From Dallia pectoralis (taxonomy: Eukaryota; Chordata; Actinopteri; Esociformes; Umbridae), in assembly GCA_029465975.1 (NCBI GenBank), contig CM055755.1:9407304-9471303 (forward strand): 64,000 bases of DNA. Reading direction: 5' to 3'. This document shows, one piece after another, positions 1-11,880 of the stretch; within the stretch, counting starts at the first letter, position 1, and each line of letters begins with the position of its first letter. The notes under the pieces were generated by a model that saw only the letters and a program-made list of their open reading frames with translations, did no database searches and was not told where the DNA came from. The translations under genes were made by a program, and so were the position numbers.

Positions 1-484
1 AACACACAGAGTCACATGTCATGGGGGGACAGTACAGTAATTGAGATGGGCCTTGCAGCCTGTTGCCTTGTCTTCTATTTCCGTTACTGTAATCAACTGA
101 GCCCTGGCCCGCGATATCTGCACCATGTTCTGACTCTTCATCTAGTCAGTCATGAACTCATGTCCCTGTTGTGCTCCACAGCCAGTTTTTAACAATAGCA
201 TTAACTATTGAACTAAAAAAATTTACCAGGGCTCCTCAATAAGCCAACCTGTCTGTTCAGGGCCTCTTAAACGACAGGCAAATGTTTCTTATATCACATA
301 ATCATCTGAGAGAGGTTTTCAAAGATTAGAGCAACTTTGCCAGTCCCTAATCAGTGTTTAGATTTTTTTTGGCTCATAATATAGTTATATAGATTATAGT
401 ACATTTAACGTTCATTTCGTCTTGTCAATCCACCCGTTGGAATATTCCAAAAAGTAAAGTGAGAGTAGCAAATATGGCTTGTAC

Positions 485-615
485 CTGAAGTGTAGAACGC
501 ATGTGAGTTATTAACATGAATCTTTCATTTTCCAATGCTGCCTCAATGGGACTCCAGAGGAAGTGACCCGTACCAGAAAATCCTAAGTCATTAATAAAAT
601 ACAGATGCTGGAAAC
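485..615 (-). CDS. Candidate internal exon, unrecognised protein
   Basis: On the minus strand a 131-base open stretch is bounded by a good acceptor (pyrimidine-rich run then TATAG, ending at 616) and a good donor (CTTCAG followed by GTACAAG). It would enter with two bases of a split codon and leave in phase 0. The encoded stretch (about 43 residues, including YFINDLGF and HFLWSPIEAALENE) has a balanced composition unlike the repeat-derived frames elsewhere in the window. I do not recognise the protein family. No partner exon was found in the window, so it could belong to a gene lying off the left end, or be a chance open frame. Confidence 0.25.
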
Positions 616-2831
616 CTATAAAAGGCAAATATAGATGTTAGCCTATTAGAAAACCACACACCCATGTGACCACAGTCCTAGATTAATTCATATTGGATTT
701 CCGTTCGCAATGGCTCAGCGTGCATAAAATCTAATCCTGTATTTTTGTAAATTCACTCTTTCGTGTCAGAACACAGCTACGCTTAGACGCAGCTAGCCAA
801 AGCCTGGCATGCTAAACGACTGACAAAACATACCTGAATCAATGCCAGTAAGAAACTCATTAGAGGTCCCTCTGGGAAAGTTTCATTGGCTTTCTTTTTT
901 AAATTGACAGGGCAAATACCTGGATTATTAAAATCCACATTCATTTCTTTGTTCTCATGTCAATATGAGTGATTAGTCGAGACTGTCAGTTTATATTTTC
1001 TCCTGTATGTTTTACTCTGTATGGCCTTTGATTAGATGTGTGTGTCGGTGTACTTCATTATGGGATGTTTACTGGCTGCTTTCCCTGATAAGTAATAACC
1101 AACTGTGAAAGAAATGATGAGTTCCTGTAAGAGTATGTGGAATTACTGTGCTTTGACGTGAGCTCTATTCTGTATCTCTGTTCCACAGTATCCTCTGTTT
1201 AATTGTACCACTTGTCAACCATGAATACTACTTGCTCACATCAAGTCATGTTTATACTGCATCATTTTACTTCAGACTTCCTAAATGTTCTGTCAGTTGA
1301 ATCGATGTTTAATTGCACGTCATGCACCCTAAACTCAAGCAAAATCATTGGTCAATAAAGCCAGGGTTCTATAGTGTAACAATTTTGATCACATATTAGA
1401 CAAAAATGTATGCACAATTTTATAAAATGTAGTTGGCGAAGTGTTCTGCAGCCAAATAAATTCTCCATGTACATTACACAGCAGACCCTGAGTCACTATC
1501 CAATCCACACATCATTTACATTATACCAACCCTGCTTAGCCTATTGGTTTGAAAGCAGATCCGAACACGATATCTGGCAAACATTTTCTGCATGTTGCTT
1601 GGGCTATCCGTGTTTCACACATTTCATTATAGACGCTGGGGGCCTTGTGTGTGTGTCCAGTCGTGAGAGCGGGACTTCAGTGAAGTAATGGTACCTGTTA
1701 CATCGCAATTGTAAACAGAGTTATAAAATAATCGGGACACATTTTCCTTAAAATAACTGCGCAGTAAGCTACAAAGGCCCAGATTATGGGCCAGATTATG
1801 TTTGAGGAAATCATTTCAGTAATAAATATATATTATATTTTAAATGGACTGCCTTTTGGTTTTTGCCCTATGACTATTTGTTATATTAGTCGATAGGAAT
1901 CCTTTAATTAATACAGTAAAATACGTCTGAGAAAGCTGAATATGGTGATGTTAAAGAAATTCAAATGGATACAGAGAAATGTTATAGAAAGTGTATAAGG
2001 CCCCTTTAGAGTAATAAATATTCACAGGAATACTAACAGATAACAGTGCAATACTTTCTCTTGTACAATAACAACATCCACAAGATACACTGACTAACTC
2101 GAGGCCTCCGTGGTTTTGATCCCAAATGATCATTAATGATTCTAGTGGGTTGTTATGACATCTTATACATGAAGTTAACTTCTAACACTGCTGCGAACTA
2201 AAGAACCACTTCCTGTCACAGGAGGCATACAATTCCACGTCCCAAATATGTATTAATGACTTGTTTTGCACATTCATTGCATTTTGTTTTACGTCAATGA
2301 CCTCTTCACTCTACTCCGGTTCCCATCGCCTCTGTTGAAATGATTTGCTTTGTTATGCCTTAAAGACGTCCATTTATCTCTGTTCTGTTCACGGAGAACC
2401 CTTTTAAGTTGAAGCGAAACATAACAGTGATTCATGGATGGGTTCCTACACTCGGCCACAACACTCTGACACCAGAACATCGCTCGCCGCATGGATTGAT
2501 AACCCAGAAAAAAGGAGGGCAGGTAATGAACGAAGACTACAGTTTTGTTTTTGTTCTGAAGTTTCCATCCACAAATGTTTAAGTTGTGTGCTTTCAGTTG
2601 TTTTCTTTTTTGGACAAATGTATATACTGTCATCGTGAACTTTACCAATGTTACGATTTAATAAATGAATATCTATTCACTGTATGAAATCATTGTCAAT
2701 TACTGTGATTATTATAATCAGGACATGTGGAAAATGTCAGCGCAGTCACTGAAATGTTCCTACTTTTGGTAAGAAAGAATCTGTAGGATAAATTATCTTC
2801 CAAACTTTGACAGCCCCTTATTTCCTCCTAA
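616..2831. other. Gene-free stretch
   Basis: AT-rich unique-looking sequence. Short open frames exist on both strands (for example minus-strand 2289-2648, 119 codons), but I see no recognisable domain, splice pattern or repeat family in them. Confidence 0.4.
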
Positions 2832-2973
2832 CCTTCAAACATCGCTGGGAGCCTTCACACATAGCGCTGGGAGCCTTCACACATAGTGCAGGGAGCCTTC
2901 ACACATAGCGCTGGGAGCCTTCACACATAGCGCTGGGAGCCTTCACACATAGTGCTAGGAGCTTTCACACATC
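2832..2973. repeat. 22-bp minisatellite, about 6 copies
   Basis: Six head-to-tail copies of a 22-bp unit whose core is GGGAGCCTTCACACATAG, followed by CGCT, TGCA or TGCT. The last copy is the most diverged (AGGAGCTTTCACACATCA). It lies in sequence with no gene call. Confidence 0.9.
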
Positions 2974-5900
2974 ACGCCGTGTAATATTATTCAAGAGGTC
3001 TGACCTCCTGGGAAATCACTCTACTGTCTCAGCCTTGCTTCTCCCTCTGCTCTGTCCAGTAGCAGGCCTCTGATCACGGTCACATTGTCTGATTCACTCT
3101 CACATATACTGCCTCGTAATCTCACACACACCAGAACTTGCTTTCCATTGATTGGCAGCTGTTTAAATTTGATCTTAGGTTACTACCTTATTTGATTTTA
3201 TTCCTGGTGTTCACTGGCTGATCTAATAGAGGGTGTGTGTTTTGCTGGCAAAGCAGTGTATTGTTTCTGTATTAAACTGTCAGTTGCACACTGCCTCTCA
3301 AGGAAAATACATCCAACACAATATGCCACTTCGAATAAATGAATCTAGAGCAACAACAAGGCTAACATAAGCTGGTTAGCTTTTTACAGCTAGGCCACTT
3401 AGCCACTGATTTCTTACTTCCTTATTCAGTATACACACTTATTTTTGAAAGTATTAATTTCTCCACATTTTGTAGTATTATAGACTGCAATTCATTGGTT
3501 CATATATTTGTTCATAAATCTGTACAAAAGAATCAATAATATATATATTTCTGAATTTTGTAGAAGCTTCTTCAGAAACAATCGCAGTATTATTGGATGT
3601 TCCTCAACCCATACCCACCGGGATCTGGGCAGAACCTCTTATTCTTCCTTGCAGATCCTCTTAAGACTCTGCGCCGTTGGAGAGGAAACGTTTTCCAAAC
3701 AGATGTTCAGTCCAGGCTAAAGCTGGAACACTCAAGGATTTCCTCAACCTGAAGCTACCCCTGTGTCGTCTTGTCTGCATGCTTTGGGTCGGCGCTGAAA
3801 GATAAATGAAGGCACCAGTTTGGTTGGGGACCTGTGCCAGCCCTCAAGTCCATGTAGAATCATCTCAATTGTATAATGCTCCCACTAAATTCTTCACTGT
3901 CGGGATGCTGTTATCCAGGTAATGAGAAGTACCTTGTTTTTGCCAGAGGCAGTGCTCGGCGTTCAGCCGTGTCTTTCAACTGGCATGTCAACTGACTTTT
4001 ATGCATTGTTGTTCACCTTCTTGACCAAGGTCCCTTTTGCTTGGTTAATTAGCTTGGCTAGAGAGAGGTTTGGTTGTTCCAAACTGCTCAATAAAGCACT
4101 AGGTTCGTGGGTACTTTCTATGCCACAGCATTTTTTGTAATATGTATATATTTCAATTAATCTAATTTATAAAAGCTTTTTTGCTTTGTAATTGGGGAAT
4201 TGTGCAGGTGAATGGCAAATATTTGCAATATATTTATTCAATAATGAATTAAGTCAATAAAACAAGAAAAAATGTGGTAAAAATGAGGTGGTCTTAATAC
4301 CTTCCAAAGGCACTGCATTTTACGTGCGTGATCAATGTGATAAACAACAAAGCCTTTCCGTTAAAGCTTGTTTTGACCATCACACCATGGTCGAATACAA
4401 TAGTAGGGACGCTGTGAATATTATAACTAGTGTTGGCATCACATCCTGAACACCTGCCTAACACAGTTTGCCTCACAAGAGGAAGACGATTGGGCCAAAC
4501 ACATCTTCTCAGGGCGATGGAGAGCCACTACAGTCAACAAAGCTCAGGTGTGGTAGCGCATCAGCTCCTAATAGAGAGCACTCTCATCCCCAAGTAAATA
4601 AAAAGAATGACAATACAGATCCAACTCCAGTCCTGCAGACAAAATGTGCCTGCCTGTGTTAAGACAGCTTCTCCCCTGGCTCAACAGAAATCCCATTGGC
4701 CGAGGTTTGGGAGAAAAGGCAATTATCAATTATCTAGATATGCCAGAACCAACGGCTCGGCACCACTGGCTACCAGGCTATAATTTAGCACCTAGGAAAA
4801 TACTTTTTGCATTAGGGAGAGAACTCAGAGGTAGACAACTGAAATCATTTTTAGGTTGAAGGGGGCAATTATTAAAGCAGCAGCCGTCATTTCACCCTTC
4901 TGGATCCAGGCATTAGATCTGCTCATGCTCATTTGTGTGGACGCCCATGTCTCCTACACTTGAGCTTAAAACCCCCTAAACCCTGAAGAGAAATCCTGTC
5001 AGCCCTGTGTAGCTATCAGAACTACAGAAAGGCAGGGGCGAGGGAAGGTGAGGGAGAAAGAGGGGAAACGTTTGCAAAATGGAATAAAGATAACTAGATT
5101 AAATAGAATCTGAGGGATATCGGTATGTTTTCTAGCCACTTCCCACTATAATGTCCTTCATTTAGCTCCAGGTTAACAGCTCATGGCTAGAGGACTTTTT
5201 GAGCCAGGCGTTTTGAGTAGAGACCCCAACAAAAGCTGTCCAGCCTACAAAGACGATACAATGATACTATAGCTATACAGAATGTACTGTGAAGCCTGGG
5301 GGGGGGGGTTTATACAGGCTTCTTTTATGTGCTGTGGATCTGTTCATGTCCGCACACTGACAGACAGGGTTGTAAGTTGTCCTACCAGTCGAAGGGTAAA
5401 AAGTTGTCATGCAAGATGAAGCGGTAAAGCCGCTTTGCCAGTAGAATTTAAACCTTAGGTCCAGATGGCTGCTTAAGGAACTGTAAACGGTAGAACGACT
5501 CAGTCGTTATTTCGTCTTTTTTATCAAGCTATTATTTCAAATGGTGAGATAGCGAAGAGGGTGGTGTTTATTTTTATGTGGTTGATCAAATAAGAGTTTT
5601 TTGTAGTAGCCTGAGGTCTTAACTGTGTACATTTTAGACGCAAGGATAATGTATCAGATTAGAGTCCTGTATAGCTGTTGGTAAAGCATGGCACCGTCAA
5701 TGCCAGGTGTGTGGGTTTCCCACAAAGCGCCTTAGAAGAACCAGAACTAAAAGTATGAACATGTATTCAGTCACTATTGTTAAACACCCACGCGCATCCT
5801 GTTTCAGACATGCATCCTAATGTATGGAATTGTTAGTAGAAGTACAATTCATGGCTGTCTTTTGTCCCCGGCCCATCATGAGTTCACTGATGCTTCTCTG

Positions 5901-6666
5901 GTCATCACAGTTGGCTGTTGTTACCAAGGACTTATTCAGATACCCAGCCTGGAATCCCAAAGAGTCAGCAACAACAACAAACGGATGCTCGGCGGAGAGG
6001 AAAAACATATGAATTGGGTCAAGACCAAGGAATAAACCCAGAGGGTCGGGACCAGTCCTCATGACCAGCGGGTTACAGACGGAGCTCTGTCCAGTAGATT
6101 TGGTCAGAATCTATACTAGATTCACAACCAGGTCAACCAGGTGGGCTGTGAAAGCAGGACTCCATAGAACATCAGCAACGAAACTAAGAGGTCTTCGGGA
6201 GTCATCTAGGGGTCATCTAGGGGTCAACAGGCCTGGTAGGGTTAAGTTTTAACAAGATATGGGGCGACTGAGAAATGGTTTTGAAGTCAAATGTTTTTGT
6301 GTGATTTTTTAAATTGGAATACTTTGATCAATGAATGTGCTGGACAATTTTCTGAGAGTCTATTTTACATTTAACTCATTTGTCAGATGGTATAACCCAG
6401 AGTGAAATAAATAGATATTTAAAGCCATATTGATATTTGTATTCATAATTGTTAGAAGTTACGTGCCATATGTCTCTGCCAGATTGCAGAAGCACTTACA
6501 CCCAGATATCCATCTGTTTCTCAAGGAAATTACCTTAAATTACAGTTCATCAGAAACAGAATGCTTTTTGGTTTTTCCAATATATCAATAGTCTTTTGGA
6601 CAACACAACAAATTCTTGTGACACTTTATTGTATAATGTTTATTTGAAAATGGTATAATGTTGAAT
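2974..6666. other. Gene-free stretch
   Basis: No recognisable gene or repeat family. There is a short homopolymer run of G near 5300 and scattered short open frames. The overlapping frames on both strands at 5817-6062 show no domain I know. Confidence 0.4.
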
Positions 6667-7015
6667 ACACTGAGAAGCCAAAACTTTATGACGACCTTCC
6701 AACCACTTCTCCATGGTCCAGTTCCGATTGTAGTGTGTGTGTGTATCAATTGTAGTTGCTCTCTAAGGTGGACAGGACTTTTCTTGGGCCTTCTTAGTCT
6801 GTGGCTACACAGCCCCATACACGGCAGGATGTGATTCGTTGTGTGTTGTCACACATTTCTCCCAAAACCCTTATAAACATTTCCTGTGCTTTCTGACATG
6901 GTAGACCTTTTGTTGGTTCGGACCAGAAGGGAGCATTGATGGGCCTCTAGAGCCCAACACTCTGTTGCAGGTTTGTGGTCTGTCCCTTCTTGGACCACAG
7001 TCGGTGTGCAACACA
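6667..7015 (-). mobile_element. Tc1-like remnant (family B), internally deleted
   Basis: The left edge (from ACACTGAGAAGCC) resembles the terminal inverted repeat of a common teleost Tc1-like family whose ends read ACTGATCAGCCATAACATT. It is followed directly by antisense pieces from the middle of the transposase gene of the same family: TCCATGGTCCAGTTCCGAT, GGTGGACAGGAC, CACAGCCCCATAC and TTCTTGGACCAC. The half of the gene between the terminus and these pieces is missing, and every frame is broken. Other pieces of this family occur at 21229, 31457 and 47752 in the window. The identification is from memory of the family consensus. Confidence 0.65.
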
Positions 7016-7395
7016 ATATGCAACACTTCCATTCAATCAATGATGTAAAAACACCATATGTGATCTTCAAATCAGTGTCTTGTATCATTTTAAAGAAAGT
7101 TCTATATAACTTCCAATTGAATATCTGAATTCTTTTGAGATTATGTATTTAATTATCCAGTTGTTTGTCTGCCTTTTATTTAGGCAGATCTGGATATTTC
7201 CCAGACCTGGATATTTAGAAATGTACCAATTTTGACTAACTTTGCGTTTTACTCAAAAAGTTAATGTCTTAAGTTTGTGTTTATTTCTTTTTATTAAGGA
7301 AATAAAAACATAGACTAACAACATGTTAAATATTCATTATTTAAAAGCTTTCAGAGATTAAATTCATGTTACACATAGAATCATATTTTTCCAGT

Positions 7396-7462
7396 TTGTG
7401 TGTGTGTGTGTGTGTACATTTATCTGCATTTGTGTGTATATGTATATATATATATATACACA
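7396..7462. repeat. TG and TA microsatellites
   Basis: A (TG) run of about ten units is followed about 20 bases later by a TG/TA run including seven consecutive TA pairs. The surrounding 7016-7590 is AT-rich and shows nothing else. Confidence 0.9.
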
Positions 7463-7589
7463 GAAAGACATGAAGTTGCTAAAAGCTTCTAATGCAACAT
7501 TTCCTTAAAGATGATGTGCGCACGATAAATACTGTACATATTGGCATCATGTAGTTATTAACCCGTCTGAGCCTCAGAGAGCTCTCTTC

Positions 7590-7880
7590 ACATCTTTCCA
7601 GTATCTACTCTCTCTCTTCTCATCATTTTTTCTATCCATTCCCCTCTCATCTCATTTTCTCTGCTCTCTTTATTCTCTTTACTCCTCTACTACATTCTCT
7701 ACTTATCTATTCACTCAATTTCCTTGTCTTTTTTGCTTCTGCTCCATTTCCTCCTCTGTATCCACTGTCCACATCTTTCTCCTTTCCTTTCTCTCCCGCT
7801 TCATCTCCCTATCCTCTACTCCTCTTTCCTCCTTTCTCATACATCCTTCTCTCTCTACACCTCTTTATCCACCATTATTG
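7590..7880. repeat. Pyrimidine-rich (TCTC/TCC) low-complexity tract
   Basis: About 290 bases almost purely C and T on the plus strand with irregular TCTC, TTCC and CTAT motifs. It gives open frames rich in Leu, Ser and Phe (7724-7954) that are compositional artefacts. Confidence 0.85.
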
Positions 7881-8510
7881 TCATGACTCACTCCAAAGCC
7901 ACTCTGCCGCCATCTATGGGCAGTCTGCGGTGTTTGTCATCACTGGTTTTCTAGTGACACCGCCCCCTCATCATCACATTGCCTTGTCTTGTCATTTGCA
8001 CCTGGTGCTTGTTCTCTCATTAGTACCCTTATATAGATTCCCTGTGTTTGGTCATGTCTAATCATTACACACACCTGGTGTCCATTCCCTCATTAGTAAC
8101 CTTATATAGATTCCCTGTGTTTGATCATGTCTAATCATTACACACACCTGGTGCCCATTCCCTCATCAGTACCCTTATATAGATTTCCTGTGTTTGATCA
8201 TGTCTAATCATTACACACACCTGGTGTCCATTCCCTCATTAGTATCGTATATAGGCTTCTTGTGTTGGTCATGTCTTTGTGTGGTATTGTTTCATGCTAC
8301 GTATCGTCTAACCGAGGCTTGTATATTCTAGGTTTCCTCGGAAGACGTTGGACCTTTGAGCGCTGCGTCGCTCTCCTTACTATATTATACATCATTACGA
8401 TCACTTAACTGTGTGTCAAGACGTGATCTACGTGGGTTGCTTTGACATTAAACAAGCCCACTTCGCATTCAACTCCCTTCGTTTCACCTCACTGGCCGCT
8501 ACAATTATCC
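7880..8510 (+). mobile_element. Non-autonomous interspersed repeat with an internal 73-bp tandem array
   Basis: The sequence starts at TGTCATGACTCACTCC and runs to about 8510, ending in a stretch (TTTGACATTAAACAAGC) that resembles the 3' parts of two other copies: 10060-10165 on plus, and 52655-52790 on minus. Similar leading sequence (TGTCATGG...CCACGCCCTCC) starts at 17992. It has no coding capacity. I infer a short non-autonomous transposon family but see no certain terminal repeats. Confidence 0.45.
8029..8270. repeat. 73-bp minisatellite, about 3.3 copies
   Basis: The block beginning TTATATAGATTCCCTGTG recurs at 8029, 8102 and 8175, exactly 73 bases apart, with a partial diverged copy at about 8248. 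Each contains TAATCATTACACACACCTGG. The array lies inside the interspersed repeat at 7880-8510. Confidence 0.9.
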
Positions 8511-8923
8511 ACCTTCCTCTCCTCTATCCTCCTCTTCCTCTCTTTTTCTCTCTTCATACCTTCACTGTAACTCAGTGGGATACTAACACACAGTTCTCAG
8601 CCCACATACACATGAAGAATAGAAGCTAATCAAAGAACAGAGAAGTGAAGACAGAATTTGAAAATGAAAAAAGTGGTTGAGATATGCAAGATATAGGCAT
8701 GGGTGAAAAGAAAAGAAAAAAGCTAGAAGTTTCAAGAAGGGATTGGGTAAAATGAGATGGAGAGAGAACCCAAGCACGAGGGAAAGGGAGAAGGTGCCGT
8801 GCCTGTCTGAAACGTGAGGATATAAATAGACCTGCCGCTGCTAAAGATAGACCAAAGTGTTCCGAGACAGGCCACTGACTGTTGACTGAATGTAAACAGA
8901 GAGGGGCTGGGTGTTTTTATGCC

Positions 8924-8994
8924 AATGCACGTGTGCATGTGTGTGCACGTCTGTGCATGTGTGTGCATGTGTGTGCATGTGTGTGCACGTGTGC
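8924..8994. repeat. (TGTGCATG)n microsatellite
   Basis: An alternating purine-pyrimidine run built from TGTGTGCATG and TGTGCACG. It gives Cys/Val/Met-rich frames on both strands that should not be annotated as genes. Confidence 0.9.
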
Positions 8995-9800
8995 GGGGGT
9001 CCGGGTGAGATGACAGAGGGAGGGAAAGAGAGGGAATGTGAGGGAAGAGGATTGGGAGTTACTCTGCAACTTTTTGTATCTGTAATGAGGAATTTAAATT
9101 CATTCCCTTTCAAATGTTTTTTTATTTTAAAACCAAGAAGTGTTATTGTACAAAATATTGATTCTAACTGGAGAGGTAAGATACATTGAACCTGAGTATC
9201 TGGACAACAGAGTACGTTTAGTCTTTGCAGACCTTGTTAATATCTGCTGGGCTTTACAGGAACTAAAAAGAGTTAGATTTCCACTACTGTTTAAGATGGG
9301 ATTTGGTATACGCTTTGCTTCTTGTTTCCACATCCCACAACCACATATTCTACAAACCATATTGATCTTTTCTATCTTCTATATTCTCCTGAGCATGTAA
9401 CCTAAAATGTTAAAAAGAAAATATGTTAAATAAAACATGCTGTCAAAATATAGGAGAACCAAGCTATTACAATATAGAACAAAAAAGCTGAAAAAAACTT
9501 TGCCAATAACATGTATTGCCAATATCATGCTTGCACACAACACAGTAAGGTGGAGGAGAGAATGGGTACCTTTTAAAAACAACGCATTCAAAAGGAATGC
9601 AATTGAGCTACAGAATCTTTGTCCGTATCTGTTACCTTCACTCTCTCCATAGGATAGATCAATCAGATTGTTTTGCTCACTGTTCACAAAACCACTGGTT
9701 AAAGGACAAGTCGCCGAGTAGCCACACACCATGCCTAATGTTCTATCGGACCGCAGCGTGCCGCCAAAACTGTCACCAATTAGCAGCAGATTCTTCAAGT
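8995..9800. other. Gene-free stretch with overlapping open frames
   Basis: Open frames occur on both strands: 9140-9400 plus (86 codons) and 9379-9831 minus (150 codons, ending in a hydrophobic Phe/Leu/Tyr-rich tail). Neither shows a domain I recognise. The hydrophobic part reflects an AT-rich, poly-A-like stretch at 9390-9500. I leave them uncalled. Confidence 0.3.
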
Positions 9801-10169
9801 CCTGTGTCACAGGTGATGGGTTTTGTTGCACACGGGCAGTTTTGTGGGGTGCACTTCCTGTGTTCTGTTGATTGTTTCGTATTGGGCACAGCTCTTAACA
9901 TTTAGCATCTAGCAAAGGGCTATTTAGGTCACTGGGGGTGTTAGCTCTTTGCTGGATATTGTTTGAAGTCATGGTTATGTTAGGTGAGTGTTATTTTTTT
10001 CCCAGAGATCACTGTTGTTAAAAGTAGAAGTCGCTTCTTGTAGTGCACTTTATTTTCCTCGTTCAGTGTTTCTGTTTGCATCGTTCGTTGTCTCGTGTTT
10101 GTTTTTACTTTTAATAAATACCACAAACGAACCAACAAGCTCTGCATTTGGCTTCCCTTACACACATCA
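9801..10169 (+). mobile_element. Interspersed repeat remnant, third-end similar to 7880 and 52655 copies
   Basis: The segment with TCGTGTTTG, TTTTAATAAATACC and ACGAACCAACAAGCTCTGC resembles, in the same orientation, the end of the 7880-8510 repeat and, in the opposite orientation, 52655-52790. The shared signature is a run ending with TTTAATAAA followed by a CGAAC-rich segment. It is non-coding and its exact boundaries are not visible. Confidence 0.35.
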
Positions 10170-10743
10170 CCCAATGGACATCCTGTAAGTCACAACGTTG
10201 AGGCTCATGAATGTATATTTAAAAAAATAAGTGGTGCGGCACTACCTCTTGGAGTCCCATATGATACAAATCTAAGTTAGGATATGATCCATTTTGTAGA
10301 GGCAAGTGTAGCCCTTTAGTGCATATTGTGTTTGCGATGAGTGTATTGGTTTTTCCAGTTTCATACTGTTTGTTGGAAAGCCCTTCAAGCAGTCTCGTTT
10401 TTTGAATGGATTTACATTCAGGCTGAAGTATCCTTCTAATACACTGACTATATTAGCCCCATGAGAACGCTAAATATGATGTCCCAGTGCACTAATCAGT
10501 AAGAGTGGATAGCCACAATTCCCACTACATCTCCCTCACTTTAATACTTGATACACTTTTTCCTCACCTACTTTAAAGTCATTCAACATGTAGTGCCAGA
10601 AATTAGGACACAGTAGTGCAATAACAGCTTTCTACACTTACCAATGAACTGGGGCGTACGATTTGAAATGCCCAGCGGCTATTAGACTAAATAAAATGTC
10701 TACAATAATTGATCATTCTTTGTCAGAAAATAAAAAAGAAACA
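10170..10743. other. Gene-free stretch
   Basis: AT-rich sequence up to the tail of the Rex3 copy. I recognise nothing in it. Confidence 0.4.
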
Positions 10744-11880
10744 TCTCCTCTCATCATCTTCAACCGCTTATCCGGGGTCGGGTCGCGGGGGTTGCAGCTC
10801 TAGCAGGGGACCCCAAACTTCCCTTTCCCTGGCAACATTAGCCAGCTCTGACTGGGGAATCCCAAGGCGTTCCCAGGCCAGTGTGGAGATATAATCTCTC
10901 CACCTAGTCCTGGGTCTTCCCCGAGGTCTCCTCCCAGCTGGACGTGCCTGGTACAAGATGCCCGAACCACCTCAACTGGCTCCTTTCTACGCAAAGGAGC
11001 AGCGGCTCTACTCCGAGTTCCTCTCGGATGACTGAGCTTCTCACCCTATCCCTAAGGGAGAGGCCAGCCACCTTTCTGAGAAAACCCATTTCGGCCACTT
11101 GTACCCGCAATCTCGTTCTTTCGGTCATGACCCAGCTTTCATGACCATAGGTGAGGGTAGGAACAAAGATTGACCGGTAGATCGAGAGCTTTGCCTTTCG
11201 GCTCAGCTCTCTTTTCGTCACAACGGTGCGGTGAAGCGAATGCAACACCGCCCCCGCTGCTCCGATCCTCCGACCAATCTCCCGCTCCATTGTTCCCTCA
11301 CTCGCGAACAAGACCCCGAGGTACTTGAACTCCTTCACTTGGAGTAAGGACTCATTCCCTACCCGGAGTAGGCACTCCACCGGTTTCCTGCTGAGAGTCA
11401 TGGCCTCAGATTTAGAGGTGCTAACCCTCATCCCAGCCGCTTCACACTCGGCTGCGAACCGATCCAGTGAGTGCTGAAGGTCACCGACCGATGAGGCCAT
11501 CAGGACCACATCATCCGCAAAAAGCAGTGATGTGACCATCAGCCCACCGAACGGGAACCCCTCCGCCCATGACTACGCCTTGATATCCTGTCCATGAATA
11601 TTACAAACAGGATTGGTGACAAAGCGCAGCCCTGGCGGAGGCCAACCCCCACTGGGAACGAATCCGACTTACTGCCGAGAACACGGACACAGCTCATGCT
11701 TTGAGCGTACAGAGATTGGATGGCCCTGATAAGAGACCCCCTCACCCCATACTCCCACAGCACCTCCCACAAAAGATCCCGGGGTACCCGGTCATACGCC
11801 TTCTCAAGATCCACAAAACACATGTAGACTGGATGGCCATACTCCCAGGCCCCCTCCAGGATCCTTGCGAGAAACAGAAA
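10744..11880 (-). mobile_element. 5'-truncated Rex3 LINE (RTE clade)
   Basis: Minus-strand 3' part of a Rex3 retrotransposon, recognised by reverse transcriptase motifs (FVDLEKAYDRVP, GLRQGCALSP, LFADDVV) and by near identity to the 3' half of the second copy at 57995-59156. The 5' end is truncated just before codons for ARILEGAWEY. The 3' end has the CGGTTGAAGATGATGAG tail typical of RTE short-repeat tails. The frame is broken by a small deletion near 11560 (between RISRRS and the FADD segment) and by a deletion of about 35 bases near 10945 that is intact in the other copy. A clean target duplication is not visible; the A-rich flanks (AGAAAATAAA on the left, AGAAAAATAAA on the right) are only suggestive. 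Dead on arrival, but little diverged. Confidence 0.93.
10904..11880 (-). pseudogene. Rex3 reverse transcriptase fragment
   Basis: Two overlapping frames (11539-11880 and 10904-11539) encode the palm and C-terminal region of an RTE-type reverse transcriptase. The first carries FVDLEKAYDRVPRDLLW (catalytic Asp region) and GLRQGCALSPILF. The second carries the catalytic LFADDVVLM box, EFKYLGV, and the C-terminal YRSIFVPTLTYGHESWV and RWFGHL motifs. The endonuclease domain and N-terminal half of the polymerase are absent because of 5' truncation. One small frameshift separates the two frames and a deletion ends the second early. Non-functional. Confidence 0.9.

Noticed and set aside
9379..9831. 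Minus-strand 150-codon frame
   Set aside because: No domain, hydrophobic end due to AT-rich sequence, no splice support.
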